A program made the translations under genes and the position numbers. Under the pieces are notes generated by a model. It saw only the letters and a program-made list of their open reading frames with translations. It was not told where the DNA came from and made no database searches. A stretch of 64,000 bases of DNA from an uncultured Nioella sp. (GTDB lineage: Bacteria; Pseudomonadota; Alphaproteobacteria; Rhodobacterales; Rhodobacteraceae), in contig CANMJH010000001.1 in assembly GCA_947498125.1 (NCBI GenBank), positions 434,001 to 498,000 of the forward strand, read 5' to 3'. This document shows, one piece after another, positions 50,880 to 60,016 of this stretch; within the stretch, counting starts at the first letter, position 1; each line of letters opens with the position of its first letter.

Positions 50880-52106
50880 TTAAGTGTTCAGCGTCTTTGG
50901 ACGAAGGGCCAGCCAGATCAGCGCGCCGCCCGCAAGCGCAAGAAACGGCGCCATCGCAAGATTGACTGCGTTCCAGCCATCTACAACATCGCTGCCCGAG
51001 CAGTTCAGCAGCCCGCCAGAGGCAAGAGACGCCATCACAACGCAACCGAAAACAATCGTGTCGTTTAGGCCCTGTGCGATGCCGCGCTCGTTCTCAGCAT
51101 GGCTGGATTGCAGCATCGCCGTCGCGCCGATAAAGCCGAAATTCCAACCCAGCCCCAAAAGGATCAATGCACCAAGGAAATTGGTCAGGGTCACACCCGT
51201 CAATGCAACGATCCCGGCGCAGAACAAGATGGCCAGCCCCAGAGCAATGATGCGCGGCGCGCCGAAGCGCGCAATCAGATGGCCGGTGAAGAACGAAGGG
51301 ATATACATGGCAAAGACATGGGCCATGACCACGTTTGAAGCAGTGCTTTGCTCAAACCCGCAACCGACCATCGCAAGCGGTGTCGACGTCATTACAAGGT
51401 TCATCAACGCATAGGCGACCATGGCGCAAACGATGGAGACAAGGATCGCAGGGTCGCGCAAAAGCTCCATCCTGCTGCGGCCCGGCACAGTGGTTTCGAC
51501 CTCAATTGGCTTTGGTTTGAGCTTCAGAAACGGGAAGATGAAAATGCCGCAAATATTCAACACCACGACCGCACCATAGACCCCTAGAAACGGAATGGCC
51601 GTCAGATCGGATGTCAGGTTTACGAGTTGCGGACCCAAAAGCGCCGCAAACAATCCGCCGGCCATGACATAAGAAATCGCCTTGGGGCGAAAGGCGGTCG
51701 AGGCAGCGTCGCCTGCTGCAAACCGGTAAAACCCATGCGCGGACATGTAGACGCCCGTCAGATAGGACCCCAATAAGAAGATCAGGAAACTATCGATGAA
51801 CAAACCATAGGCAGACACAAGCGCGCCAAACCCGCCGCCCATTGCGCCAATGGCAAATCCGGTTTTGCGCCCGTAGCGCTGCATCAACGGTGATAACCAG
51901 GATGCAGTGGTCATGGACCCAAAGACGATCAACGAGATGGGCAATGTCGCAAGGCACGGATGTGGTGCCAACATTTGTCCGGCCAACCCGCCCACAACAA
52001 ACATCATCGGCATTTGGGCGCCCAAAATGGCCTGGGCTGCAACAAGGACCAGCACATTGCGCCGGGCGATGGAGTCATCTGCGGGAAGGGTCTGGGGACT
52101 GCTCAT
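50880..52106 (-). CDS. Major facilitator superfamily transporter
   Basis: About 408 residues with 12 transmembrane helices in two halves. The typical cytoplasmic loop between helices 2 and 3 reads SPLMQRYGRKTGFAIG, including the R-x-G-R-K pattern, and helix 4/5 contains SAHGFYRFAAGDAAS, an unusual polar stretch. A similar loop (GHLIARFGAPRIIALG) opens the second half. It is a proton-coupled importer or exporter; the substrate is not known. It is convergent with the DUF6456 gene and divergent from the glycosylase gene. Confidence 0.85.
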   Translation of the reverse strand: MSSPQTLPADDSIARRNVLVLVAAQAILGAQMPMMFVVGGLAGQMLAPHPCLATLPISLIVFGSMTTASWLSPLMQRYGRKTGFAIGAMGGGFGALVSAYGLFIDSFLIFLLGSYLTGVYMSAHGFYRFAAGDAASTAFRPKAISYVMAGGLFAALLGPQLVNLTSDLTAIPFLGVYGAVVVLNICGIFIFPFLKLKPKPIEVETTVPGRSRMELLRDPAILVSIVCAMVAYALMNLVMTSTPLAMVGCGFEQSTASNVVMAHVFAMYIPSFFTGHLIARFGAPRIIALGLAILFCAGIVALTGVTLTNFLGALILLGLGWNFGFIGATAMLQSSHAENERGIAQGLNDTIVFGCVVMASLASGGLLNCSGSDVVDGWNAVNLAMAPFLALAGGALIWLALRPKTLNT

Positions 52107-52252
52107 GCCAAAGGGCTATCTGGGAAACCCTTTATTGGAAAGTCAGAATTGCGTGTGGCGGCGCACAGTCGCATGTTGCAGAATTGTGAAATTGTACCGT
52201 TTTTAGCGGCAATTGTGCCGTGCTGAAGAACGTCGGACATATAAGGGAATTT

Positions 52253-52882
52253 ATGGTTGGGCGGATAATAAGAACCAGCGATTGCATTGCTGAAGGGGCC
52301 GAATGGCTTTGCGCGGTCGAGCCTCGGTTCGCGCGCGTCTTGGATGAAACCGGCCCTTGGCCACTTCGGCGCAAGCCTGATGGTTTTGCTGAGCTGCTTT
52401 CGGCGATTGTGAGCCAACAGGTTTCGGTCGCTTCTGCTGCCGCGATCTGGGGCCGGCTTTGCGACGCGCATCTGACCAACGGCGCGGCGATCCTAGCGTC
52501 AAGTGACGAGGCCCTGCGCGCCCTTGGCCTAAGCCGGCAAAAAATCCGCTACGCGCGGGCTTTGGCTGAGGCTGAGCTGGATTATGACGCTTTGCGCGGG
52601 CTTTCCGACGCTGCTGTTATCTCGGCCCTGACGCAGGTGTCAGGGATTGGGCGTTGGACGGCCGAGATCTATGCAATGTTCTCGCTTGGGCGCGCCGATG
52701 TCTTTGCGCCGGGCGATCTGGCCTTGCAAGAAGCCGCAAAATTGCTTTTTGATCTGGCCGAGCGTCCAAATGAAAAAGAGCTTCGGTCCATGTCTGAGCA
52801 TTGGTCGCCATGGCGCGCGGTTGCTGCGCGGGCGCTTTGGGCCTACTACCGCGTGGCTAAGGAACGGGAAGGGATCAGATGA
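52253..52882 (+). CDS. AlkA-like DNA-3-methyladenine glycosylase
   Basis: The helix-hairpin-helix motif with G-rich turn (LTQVSGIGRWTAEIYAMFSLGRADVFAPGDLALQ) ends in the catalytic aspartate of the HhH-GPD superfamily, and the preceding helix has the SAIVSQQVSVASAAAIWGRL segment of AlkA. Such enzymes remove alkylated bases from DNA at the start of base excision repair. AAGGGAA precedes ATG 52253; the frame reaches 52220. The last 4 bases overlap the start of the esterase gene (ATGA). Confidence 0.88.
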   Translation: MVGRIIRTSDCIAEGAEWLCAVEPRFARVLDETGPWPLRRKPDGFAELLSAIVSQQVSVASAAAIWGRLCDAHLTNGAAILASSDEALRALGLSRQKIRYARALAEAELDYDALRGLSDAAVISALTQVSGIGRWTAEIYAMFSLGRADVFAPGDLALQEAAKLLFDLAERPNEKELRSMSEHWSPWRAVAARALWAYYRVAKEREGIR

Positions 52883-53553
52883 CTCGTATTTTGGACTATG
52901 GGCGCCGCGCGCCAAAGTCGGGCAAGACCAAAAGCCTTGTGGTATTTTTGCATGGCTATGGAGCTGATGGAAAAGACCTTTTGGGTTTGGCTGATCCTTT
53001 GGCCGATCACCTGCCGGATACCGTTTTTGTGGCCCCCGATGCGCCCGAGCAATCGGTGATGAACCCAATGGGATATCAATGGTTCCCGATCCCGTGGATT
53101 GATGGCAGCGCCGAAGAGGCCGCCGCAGAAGGTCTGCACCGCGCGGCGGGTGACCTGAACGCGTTTCTAGATAAAATCATGGAAGAAGAGGGCGTTAGCG
53201 CAGAAGAAACTGTTCTGATCGGCTTTTCGCAAGGCACGATGATCAGTTTGCATGTGGCTCCGCGCCGCGAGCAGGAATTTGCCGGAATCGTTGGGTTTTC
53301 GGGCCGTTTGATGGAGCCTGAACTGCTGGCCGATGAAATCGTCTCGCGCCCGCCCATTCTTTTGATCCATGGCGATCAGGATGATGTTGTGCCGCCGCAA
53401 AGCCTGCCTGACGCTGCTGAAGCTTTGCAAGGTGCCGGTGTCGAGGTGTTTGCCCATATCATGAAAGGCACCGCCCATGGCATCGCGCCGGATGGGCTGT
53501 CTGTTGCACTGGCCTTTACGCGTCAAATGTTGGGTCTCGACGCGTCTCATTAA
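52879..53553 (+). CDS. Phospholipase/carboxylesterase-family alpha/beta hydrolase
   Basis: The carboxylesterase-type alpha/beta hydrolase has the oxyanion LHGYGADG segment, the nucleophile elbow GFSQGTM, the acidic residue in HGDQDDVVP and the catalytic histidine in GTAHGI. The 224 residues fit the small YpfH/EstB type that acts on short esters. It is translationally coupled with the glycosylase gene upstream. The natural substrate is unknown. Confidence 0.88.
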   Translation: MTRILDYGRRAPKSGKTKSLVVFLHGYGADGKDLLGLADPLADHLPDTVFVAPDAPEQSVMNPMGYQWFPIPWIDGSAEEAAAEGLHRAAGDLNAFLDKIMEEEGVSAEETVLIGFSQGTMISLHVAPRREQEFAGIVGFSGRLMEPELLADEIVSRPPILLIHGDQDDVVPPQSLPDAAEALQGAGVEVFAHIMKGTAHGIAPDGLSVALAFTRQMLGLDASH

Positions 53554-53584
53554 CGTGGGTTTGCTAATTTTTGAGTAAATGCAC

Positions 53585-53614
53585 CTTTGGGCGGGCAAAT
53601 GGCCGCGCCCAAAG
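53585..53614 (+). terminator. Hairpin after the esterase gene
   Basis: CTTTGGGCG and CGCCCAAAG pair perfectly around a 12-base loop, about 32 bases after the esterase stop. No T-run follows, so it may be a stabiliser rather than an intrinsic terminator. Confidence 0.55.
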
Positions 53615-53833
53615 CCAAAGACAGGCGTTTAATGGCGCCTTGGCCCTTCTTTTGCCTCCGATGTTGCTCTGTCATGTCAGGGTTACAGAGCCCGCGTAAC
53701 ACTTCTCTTGAATATCGCTAAATGTGGTGCTTGCCAGATCGCAATTGCCATATATAGTAAAGTCATAGCTGGGGCGGGTGCTCCCGCTCTGGTGCCAAAA
53801 CCTAAGGCAGACAGGGCGGAGTAGGAGTCACTA

Positions 53834-54439
53834 ATGGACGGCAGTAGTCCGGCAAGCGCAGAAAATTTCAGGACCAATTTTGTTCACGAACCCGGGGCGC
53901 TCAAACAGCATCCTGCCCTTGTTTTAAACGCAGATTACCGCCCCTTATCTTATTATCCGCTGTCACTTTGGTCTTGGCAGGATGCGGTTAAGGCTGCGTG
54001 GCTCGATCGTGTGCAGATCGTAGCGGAATATGATGACTATGTACATTCACCGTCGACCCGCATTCGCATCCCGTCTGTTGTGGTGCTGAAGGATTTTGTC
54101 AAACCGCAAAAACGCGTGGCCTTTACGCGCTTCAACTTATTTCTGCGGGACGAGTTTTCTTGCCAATATTGCGGCCAGAGGGGTGATTTGACCTTTGATC
54201 ATGTCGTGCCGCGCGCCTCGGGTGGGATTACATCTTGGGAAAATGTTGTGGCGGCCTGTTCGAAATGCAATTTGCGCAAAGGCTCCAAACACCTGCGTGA
54301 TTGCGGGATGTCGCTGCGAAAACCGCCCCGGCAGCCCGGAGCGTCGGAATTACGCAATATGGGCCGCAAATTCCCGCCCAATCACCTGCATGAAAGCTGG
54401 ATGGATTTTCTCTATTGGGATGCCGAATTGGAAGCATAA
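53834..54439 (+). CDS. HNH endonuclease-domain protein
   Basis: The core is CQYCGQRGDLTFDHVVPRASGG...NVVAACSKCNLRKG, an HNH nuclease with two CxxC zinc ligands (CQYC, CSKC) and the catalytic His in FDHVVPR. The N-terminal 100 residues (ALVLNADYRPLSYYPLSLWSWQDAVKAAW) are the typical leader of the widespread bacterial single-HNH proteins of this family. Whether it is a DNA repair or other nuclease is not known. GGAG precedes ATG 53834 by about 8 bases. Confidence 0.88.
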   Translation: MDGSSPASAENFRTNFVHEPGALKQHPALVLNADYRPLSYYPLSLWSWQDAVKAAWLDRVQIVAEYDDYVHSPSTRIRIPSVVVLKDFVKPQKRVAFTRFNLFLRDEFSCQYCGQRGDLTFDHVVPRASGGITSWENVVAACSKCNLRKGSKHLRDCGMSLRKPPRQPGASELRNMGRKFPPNHLHESWMDFLYWDAELEA

Positions 54440-54522
54440 ACAATTTGCTTTAAATCCGGGCGTGACCGGCCTTGGACAAGCCGCTAGGCTTGGCTCAACC
54501 CCCTCTTTGCCGGAGTCCCTTG

Positions 54523-55470
54523 ATGGCCGATGATTTCTTTACCCCCGTCTCGGGTTTTGACCTGCCTCGTTTTGCAGGCGTCCCCAGTTTTATGCGATTG
54601 CCTCAGTTAAATATGGATCACCCGCGCCTTGGTGAGGTCGAGATTGGATTGATCGGCGTGCCTTGGGATGCAGGAACGACCAACCGTCCCGGCCCCCGCC
54701 ACGGCCCGCGCCAGATTCGCGACATGTCCACGATGATCCGTGCGCAAAACGACGCAACGGGTGTGCGGCCCTTTGAGACGGCCAATTGCGCCGACTTGGG
54801 AGATGTTGGGCCAAATCCTGCCGATCTTGAAGATAGCCTGGAGCGGATCACCGCGTTTTACGAAAAGATCCGCAGTCATGAGATCAAACCGCTGACGGCC
54901 GGGGGAGATCATCTATGCTCGCTGCCGATCCTGCGGGGATTGGCGAAATTCGGCCCGCTTGGCATGATCCATTTTGATAGCCACACCGATCTGTTTCATT
55001 CTTATTTTGGCGGGCGACTTTACACGCATGGCACACCGTTTCGCCGGGCAGTGGAAGAGGGGCTTTTGGACCCAACCCGCGTTATTCAAATTGGTATTCG
55101 CGGTACGGCCTATGACAATGAAGACCGCGATTTTGCCGATGCTGTTGGTATTCGTGTTATCCCAATCCGTGAATATTTTGCGCGCGGCTTTGCCGATGTT
55201 ATGGCCGAAGCGCGCGAAGTTGTGGGTCCGAGTCCGACCTATGTTAGCTATGACATCGATTTCGTTGACCCCGCCTTTGCGCCCGGCACGGGCACGCCAG
55301 AGGTTGGTGGCCCAAACAGCTTTGAAGCGCTTGAAGTGGTGCGTGCGATGCAGGGGCTGAATATCGTGGGCGCTGATCTTGTTGAGGTGTCTCCACCTTT
55401 TGATACCTCCGGCGGAACAGCCTATCTGGGGGCGTCAATCATGTTCGAGCTTTTGTGTACCATGGTCTAA
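54523..55470 (+). CDS. Agmatinase/ureohydrolase-family protein
   Basis: The protein of 315 residues is a ureohydrolase with a binuclear manganese site: GGDH, then HFDSHTDLF (canonical DAHTD reads DSHTD here), SYDIDFVDPAFAPGTGTPE and a late ADLVEVSPPFD. Members split agmatine, guanidinobutyrate, guanidinopropionate or related guanidino compounds to urea and an amine. The Ala to Ser change in the metal motif is conservative, so activity is plausible, but the substrate is not certain. ATG 54523 (MADDFFTPV) has GGAG upstream; an earlier ATG at 54472 lacks one. Confidence 0.85.
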   Translation: MADDFFTPVSGFDLPRFAGVPSFMRLPQLNMDHPRLGEVEIGLIGVPWDAGTTNRPGPRHGPRQIRDMSTMIRAQNDATGVRPFETANCADLGDVGPNPADLEDSLERITAFYEKIRSHEIKPLTAGGDHLCSLPILRGLAKFGPLGMIHFDSHTDLFHSYFGGRLYTHGTPFRRAVEEGLLDPTRVIQIGIRGTAYDNEDRDFADAVGIRVIPIREYFARGFADVMAEAREVVGPSPTYVSYDIDFVDPAFAPGTGTPEVGGPNSFEALEVVRAMQGLNIVGADLVEVSPPFDTSGGTAYLGASIMFELLCTMV

Positions 55471-55548
55471 AATTGAGATAACTCATTGATAAAAATCACC
55501 TGTATCAGGTAACACCCTCCAAAATGTCGGATGGTTTCATTACGATGG

Positions 55549-55580
55549 CAAAGGCCGCCGATGTATTTTCCGGCCTTTGC
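55549..55580 (+). terminator. Terminator of the ureohydrolase gene
   Basis: GCAAAGGCCG pairs with CGGCCTTTGC around a 12-base loop, about 80 bases after the stop codon, with TTTG following. Confidence 0.75.
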
Positions 55581-55637
55581 TTTGAAACCAGACTGGACGC
55601 AAAGAGGATTTGGGTATATTCGCCTATTATGCACATC

Positions 55638-55651
55638 TGGTAGCGCTAACA
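55638..55651. promoter_or_regulatory. LacI-type operator TGGTAGCGCTAACA upstream of zwf
   Basis: The 14-base site is symmetric at 12 positions around TAGCGCTA, the form bound by LacI-family repressors of sugar use. It begins 59 bases before the zwf start codon, close to a likely -10 region TATTAT (55626-55631). A LacI-type repressor responding to glucose or a sugar phosphate is the likely binder. Its gene is not in the window. Confidence 0.5.
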
Positions 55652-55696
55652 TGAGTGGCGCGTAACGCCACCCAACCGCAAGAAAAGGAAGCGATC

Positions 55697-57151
55697 ATGG
55701 TTTCGCGAGTCATTCCGGTTGAAGATTTCGATCTGGTCATCATTGGGGCGACTGGCGATTTGTCGCGCCGCAAAATCCTGCCGGGGCTATTTCGCCGCTT
55801 CAGCTCGGGCCAGATGCCCGAAACATCCCGTATTATTGGCGCCGCACGCAGTGAAATGGATGTCGCTGAATGGCGCGGCCGGGTGCGGGACGCATTGGAA
55901 GAGTTCCTTCCAAAAGAAGAGCAAGACGGCGAACGTATCGAAGCGTTTTTGCTGCAAATGGAATATATCGCCATTGATGCAATGGGCGAGGGGGGCTGGA
56001 AAGAACTTGGCGCGTTGATGCGTCAGGACGCGGTCCAGGCCTTTTACTTCTCTGTCGCGCCAAGCCTATTTGGGGCCTTGGCTGAACGGCTGAAACACTT
56101 TGGTATTGCCAATGAGGATGCCCGTATAGTCGTTGAGAAACCCTTTGGGCGCGACTTGGCAAGCGCTCGGGCGCTGAATGCAACGCTGGCCGAACATTTC
56201 GACGAGCACCAGATTTATCGGATCGACCATTATCTTGGTAAAGAAACCGTTCAAAACCTGATGGCTGTTCGCTTTGCGAACATTCTGTTCGAGCCGCTTT
56301 GGAACGCACAATATGTCGACCACGTTCAAATTACGGTAGCCGAAACCGTAGGTGTTGGCGGGCGCGGCGCTTATTATGATAAATCCGGCGCGATGCGCGA
56401 CATGGTGCAAAATCACCTGATGCAGCTTTTGTGCCTGACCGCGATGGAGCCTCCCTCGCATTTCGATCCTGATGCGGTTCGCGATGAGAAGGTGAAGGTT
56501 ATTCGCGCGCTTGATCCTGTTGCGCCTGACGATATCGTGCGCGGGCAGTATCGCGCCTCGGCTGATGGTGGATTGGCCTATCGGGACGATGCCGAAGATC
56601 CGGCAAGTAAGACTGAAAGCTATATCGCGATGAAGGTTCAAATTTCGAACTGGCGATGGAATGGCACGCCGTTCTATTTGCGCACGGGCAAACGCATGAA
56701 GGCGCGTATGTCCGAGATTGTGGTGAATTTCAAAGAGCCGCCACATAACATCTTTACCGAAGCGGATGCGCCGCGCTGCAACGTGCTGACCATTCGCTTG
56801 CAACCTGATGAAGGCATCGATCTGCGCATGACCATCAAGGAACCGGGGCCGGGAGGTATGCGTCTGGTTGAAGTGCCTATGGATATGACCTTTGCCGAGG
56901 CGCTTGGCGATGCTGGCGAAAATGCTGATGCCTATGAGCGGCTGATTATGGATGTTATTCGTGGCAACCAAACGCTCTTCATGCGCGGCGATGAGGTTGA
57001 GGCCGCGTGGCGCTGGACAGATCCGCTGATCAATGGCTGGAAAGACCGCGGCGATGTGCCGGCGGGGTATGATGCTGGTTCCTCTGGGCCAGATGATGCG
57101 CTGATGCTGATGCACCGCGATGGCCGCCGTTGGAGCGAGATCCTCTCATGA
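55697..57151 (+). CDS. zwf: Glucose-6-phosphate 1-dehydrogenase
   Basis: Zwf oxidises glucose 6-phosphate to 6-phosphogluconolactone with NADP or NAD, the entry to the Entner-Doudoroff and pentose phosphate routes. The nucleotide site is LVIIGATGDLSRRKILPGL, and the RIDHYLGKETVQNL motif carries the catalytic histidine region and the lysine that binds glucose 6-phosphate. The WNGTPFYLRTGKRM segment near residue 320 is also typical. ATG 55697 has AAAGGAAGC upstream and gives 484 residues. The end overlaps pgl by 4 bases. Confidence 0.96.
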   Translation: MVSRVIPVEDFDLVIIGATGDLSRRKILPGLFRRFSSGQMPETSRIIGAARSEMDVAEWRGRVRDALEEFLPKEEQDGERIEAFLLQMEYIAIDAMGEGGWKELGALMRQDAVQAFYFSVAPSLFGALAERLKHFGIANEDARIVVEKPFGRDLASARALNATLAEHFDEHQIYRIDHYLGKETVQNLMAVRFANILFEPLWNAQYVDHVQITVAETVGVGGRGAYYDKSGAMRDMVQNHLMQLLCLTAMEPPSHFDPDAVRDEKVKVIRALDPVAPDDIVRGQYRASADGGLAYRDDAEDPASKTESYIAMKVQISNWRWNGTPFYLRTGKRMKARMSEIVVNFKEPPHNIFTEADAPRCNVLTIRLQPDEGIDLRMTIKEPGPGGMRLVEVPMDMTFAEALGDAGENADAYERLIMDVIRGNQTLFMRGDEVEAAWRWTDPLINGWKDRGDVPAGYDAGSSGPDDALMLMHRDGRRWSEILS

Positions 57152-57822
57152 TGGAATTCATCGAATACCCGGATCGCGACGCGATGATGTTGGATTTGGC
57201 CGATAGGCTGGCATCCGAAATTGCACAGCACCTGACATTGGAAGATCGGGCCAGCTTTTGCGTGCCGGGCGGGACGACGCCGGGGCCGATTTTTGATGCG
57301 CTTTCTGCCCAACCTCTGGATTGGGGCCGCGTCGATGTATTTTTGTCGGACGAGCGTTGGCTGCCTGAAGATAACCCCCGCTCGAATACCAAGCTGATCA
57401 AAGAACGTCTGCTGACCGGCAAAGCGGCAGCGGCGCAATTGGTTCCGCTTTATGCGGATGCCGAAACGCCCGAAGCTGGCATTCCCAGTCTTGAGCCTGC
57501 CTTGGCCGCCGCGACGCCGATCACGGTTTTGGTTTTGGGCATGGGCGCAGATATGCACACAGCCTCGATCTTTCCCGGAGCTGATAAATTGGCCGAAGCC
57601 TTGGCCGATGATGCCCCAATGCTGGTGCCAATGCGGGCGCCGGGCGCGCCTGAACCTCGGGTGACGCTATCAGCGCCTGTCCTGAAAGCAGCCCTTTCGA
57701 CCCATATTTTGATTACGGGCGCTGAAAAACGCGCCGCGCTGGAAAAAGCGCAACATTTGGCACCTATCGACGCGCCTATTCGGGCTGTCTTGCCAGGTGC
57801 AACGGTGCACTGGGCGCCCTAA
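57148..57822 (+). CDS. pgl: 6-phosphogluconolactonase
   Basis: Pgl (DevB type) hydrolyses the lactone made by Zwf. The protein shows the sugar-isomerase-like fold with [16 protein letters not shown], the [18 protein letters not shown] stretch and [16 protein letters not shown], whose His and Gly-rich loop match the family. It starts at ATG 57148 (an ATGATG inside the zwf end), so it is coupled to zwf. The 224-residue length is normal. Confidence 0.92.
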   Translation: MMEFIEYPDRDAMMLDLADRLASEIAQHLTLEDRASFCVPGGTTPGPIFDALSAQPLDWGRVDVFLSDERWLPEDNPRSNTKLIKERLLTGKAAAAQLVPLYADAETPEAGIPSLEPALAAATPITVLVLGMGADMHTASIFPGADKLAEALADDAPMLVPMRAPGAPEPRVTLSAPVLKAALSTHILITGAEKRAALEKAQHLAPIDAPIRAVLPGATVHWAP

Positions 57823-57848
57823 TTACCGACGGAATAAGGAAAATTTCC

Positions 57849-59456
57849 ATGTCGATTATGGATGATCTGAAAGACCACCACGCCGCAAAATCCGGTCGTA
57901 CTATTGCCGATCTGTTTGGCGACCCCAACCGTTTTCAGACTTTCAGCCGCAATACCGGCGATCTGCTTTTTGATTTCTCGAAAACCACGATTGACTCCGG
58001 TGCTTTGTCTTTGCTTATCGAATTGGCGCGCCGGACCGGCGTCGAAGCCAAGCGGGACGCCATGTTTGGCGGCGAAAAGATCAACGAAACCGAAGGGCGC
58101 GCCGTCCTGCACACCGCATTGCGTGCCGCCGAAGGCCCAATTCTTGTGGATGGCGAAGACGTCTTGGCGGGTGTGCTTGAAACCCGTGCCCGGATGGCCA
58201 AATTTGCAAACGCCATTCGCAGCGGCCAGATTGCAGGGCAGGGGGGCAGCTACACCGATGTCGTGAATATCGGCATTGGCGGGTCTGATCTGGGCCCGGT
58301 TATGGCCACGCTGGCGCTTGCGCCGTTTCATGACGGTCCGCGCGTTCACTATGTCTCGAATGTCGACGGCGCACATATCAATGACACGCTGGCCGGGCTT
58401 GACCCGACGCGCACTTTGGTTGTGGTGGCGTCAAAGACCTTCACGACGATCGAAACTATGACCAACGCCGAAACCGCAAAAATGTGGATGGCGAAAGCCG
58501 TGGCGGACCCTGCCAAGCAATTTGCCGCTCTGTCGACGGCGGCAGAACTGACGGAGGCCTTTGGTATCCCCTCGCAGCACGTCTTTGGGTTTGAAGATTG
58601 GGTTGGCGGGCGCTATTCGCTCTGGGGTCCAATTGGTCTTGGGGTCATGTTGGCGGTTGGCCCGGAAAACTTTGAAGAGTTCCTCGCCGGTGGCTGCGCG
58701 ATGGATACGCATTTCAAAGAGGCCGATTTGGCAGATAACCTGCCAGTTCTCTTGGCGCTTGTTGGCGTTTGGCACAATCAGGTGTGTGGCCACGCGACCC
58801 GTGCGGTTCTGCCGTATGATCAGCGCCTTTTGCGTCTTCCGGCCTATTTGCAGCAGCTTGAAATGGAATCTAATGGCAAAAGCGTGGCCATGGATGGCAG
58901 CGATCTGGAAACCCATTCTGGCCCCATCGTTTGGGGCGAGCCGGGCACCAATGGTCAGCACGCCTTTTACCAGCTGATCCACCAAGGCACCCGCGTTGTG
59001 CCGTGCGAATTTATCGTTGCTGCCGAAGGTCACGAGCCTGACCTGGCCCATCACCACCGCCTGCTGGTGGCCAATTGCTTGGCTCAGGCCGAAGCTCTCA
59101 TGATGGGACGCTCGTTAGAGGAAGCCACGGCGATCATGGCGGCCAAAGGGTTGGAGGGCGCCGAGCTTGATCGCCAAGCGCGCCACCGCGTCTTTAAGGG
59201 CAACCGCCCCTCGACCATGTTGGCCTATCCAAAACTGACTCCCTTCGTTTTGGGCCAGATCATCGCGCTTTATGAGCACCGCGTGTTTGTTGAAGGCGTC
59301 ATTCTGGGCATCAACAGCTTTGACCAATGGGGCGTTGAGCTGGGCAAGGAACTGGCCAAGGCGCTTGATCCGGTTCTGACCGGCGCGTCGGATGGGGCGG
59401 GCAAGGATGGATCGACCCTTGGTCTGGTGACTTTCATTCGATCCAATCAGGGCTAA
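57849..59456 (+). CDS. pgi: Glucose-6-phosphate isomerase
   Basis: Pgi interconverts glucose 6-phosphate and fructose 6-phosphate. Both signature blocks are present: [19 protein letters not shown] with [18 protein letters not shown], then the second block [20 protein letters not shown], and the catalytic histidine region [15 protein letters not shown]. The protein ends with [21 protein letters not shown]. It is the third gene of the zwf-pgl-pgi operon, 26 bases after pgl, followed by a terminator; the gene order fits conversion of fructose phosphate into the oxidative branch. Confidence 0.96.
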   Translation: MSIMDDLKDHHAAKSGRTIADLFGDPNRFQTFSRNTGDLLFDFSKTTIDSGALSLLIELARRTGVEAKRDAMFGGEKINETEGRAVLHTALRAAEGPILVDGEDVLAGVLETRARMAKFANAIRSGQIAGQGGSYTDVVNIGIGGSDLGPVMATLALAPFHDGPRVHYVSNVDGAHINDTLAGLDPTRTLVVVASKTFTTIETMTNAETAKMWMAKAVADPAKQFAALSTAAELTEAFGIPSQHVFGFEDWVGGRYSLWGPIGLGVMLAVGPENFEEFLAGGCAMDTHFKEADLADNLPVLLALVGVWHNQVCGHATRAVLPYDQRLLRLPAYLQQLEMESNGKSVAMDGSDLETHSGPIVWGEPGTNGQHAFYQLIHQGTRVVPCEFIVAAEGHEPDLAHHHRLLVANCLAQAEALMMGRSLEEATAIMAAKGLEGAELDRQARHRVFKGNRPSTMLAYPKLTPFVLGQIIALYEHRVFVEGVILGINSFDQWGVELGKELAKALDPVLTGASDGAGKDGSTLGLVTFIRSNQG

Positions 59457-59473
59457 GCGCCTGACAAAAAATC

Positions 59474-59503
59474 AAAAAGCCGCGGCGGACTGCTGCGGCT
59501 TTT
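59474..59503. terminator. Bidirectional terminator after pgi
   Basis: AAAAGCCGC and GCGGCTTTT pair around an 11-base GC-rich loop, with A-rich and T-rich flanks, 18 bases after the pgi stop and shortly before the end of the convergent small membrane gene. Confidence 0.85.
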
Positions 59504-59526
59504 GTCGTTTTGGGAGCCTTGCGGCG

Positions 59527-59826
59527 TCAGCCCATCTGGGGAGCAACGGTAACGACGTAGGTCAGGCCCAGCACAAAAACCATGATTGCGAAAAAGATCA
59601 GCCAGGCTTTCGCGAAATTCGACCGCGAGGATGCCAGCTTGAGTACCCCTGCCAGAACCAGCGCAAAGATGCCGGCAACGGCTGCGCCGCCCATACCGTT
59701 CAACACCCATGTGACGATGCCAAGATTGCGAATGGCTTCCCACCCAAATCCAACAATCATCAATGCGCAAAACACGGCAGTCGCGCCAAGGAAAGGGACA
59801 AGATATTTGGAGATAAAACCGGTCAT
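59527..59826 (-). CDS. Small membrane protein with three helices
   Basis: A 99-residue protein with three hydrophobic segments: VPFLGATAVFCALMIVGFGW, a middle glycine/alanine-rich helix (MGGAAVAGIFALVLAGVL) and AWLIFFAIMVFVLGLTYVV. GGAGATAT precedes ATG 59826. No family with a known function is recognised. It lies between pgi and tRNA-Gly and is on the opposite strand from the sugar operon. Confidence 0.75.
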   Translation of the reverse strand: MTGFISKYLVPFLGATAVFCALMIVGFGWEAIRNLGIVTWVLNGMGGAAVAGIFALVLAGVLKLASSRSNFAKAWLIFFAIMVFVLGLTYVVTVAPQMG

Positions 59827-59856
59827 TTCATATCTCCAATGCCAGCGGCTGGATAT

Positions 59857-59930
59857 TGGAGCGGGTAACGGGAATTGAACCCGTAACTTAAGCTTGGGAA
59901 GCTCGCGTGATACCTTTTCACCATACCCGC
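59857..59930 (-). tRNA. tRNA-Gly (anticodon CCC)
   Basis: On the minus strand the acceptor GCGGGTA pairs with TACCCGC, the D-arm reads GGTG/TATC, the anticodon arm GAGCTTCCCAAGCTT gives anticodon CCC in loop TTCCCAA, and the T-loop is TTCAATT. CCA is encoded. It reads GGG glycine codons. Confidence 0.93.
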
Positions 59931-60016
59931 TATCTTGGAGGGCTTGAAATACGCGTCACTTCCATGGCGGTCAAGGCCCATTGAGGGCAGAGGTTTTTGG
60001 CCAGCAATTTGAATGT

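Noticed and set aside
53683-53877. 64-codon minus-strand frame overlapping the HNH gene start
   Set aside because: Overlaps the ribosome site and start of the HNH gene and has no support of its own.
56066-57115. 350-codon minus-strand frame within zwf
   Set aside because: Complement of a well-supported zwf gene; codon pattern and peptide are those of an antisense shadow.
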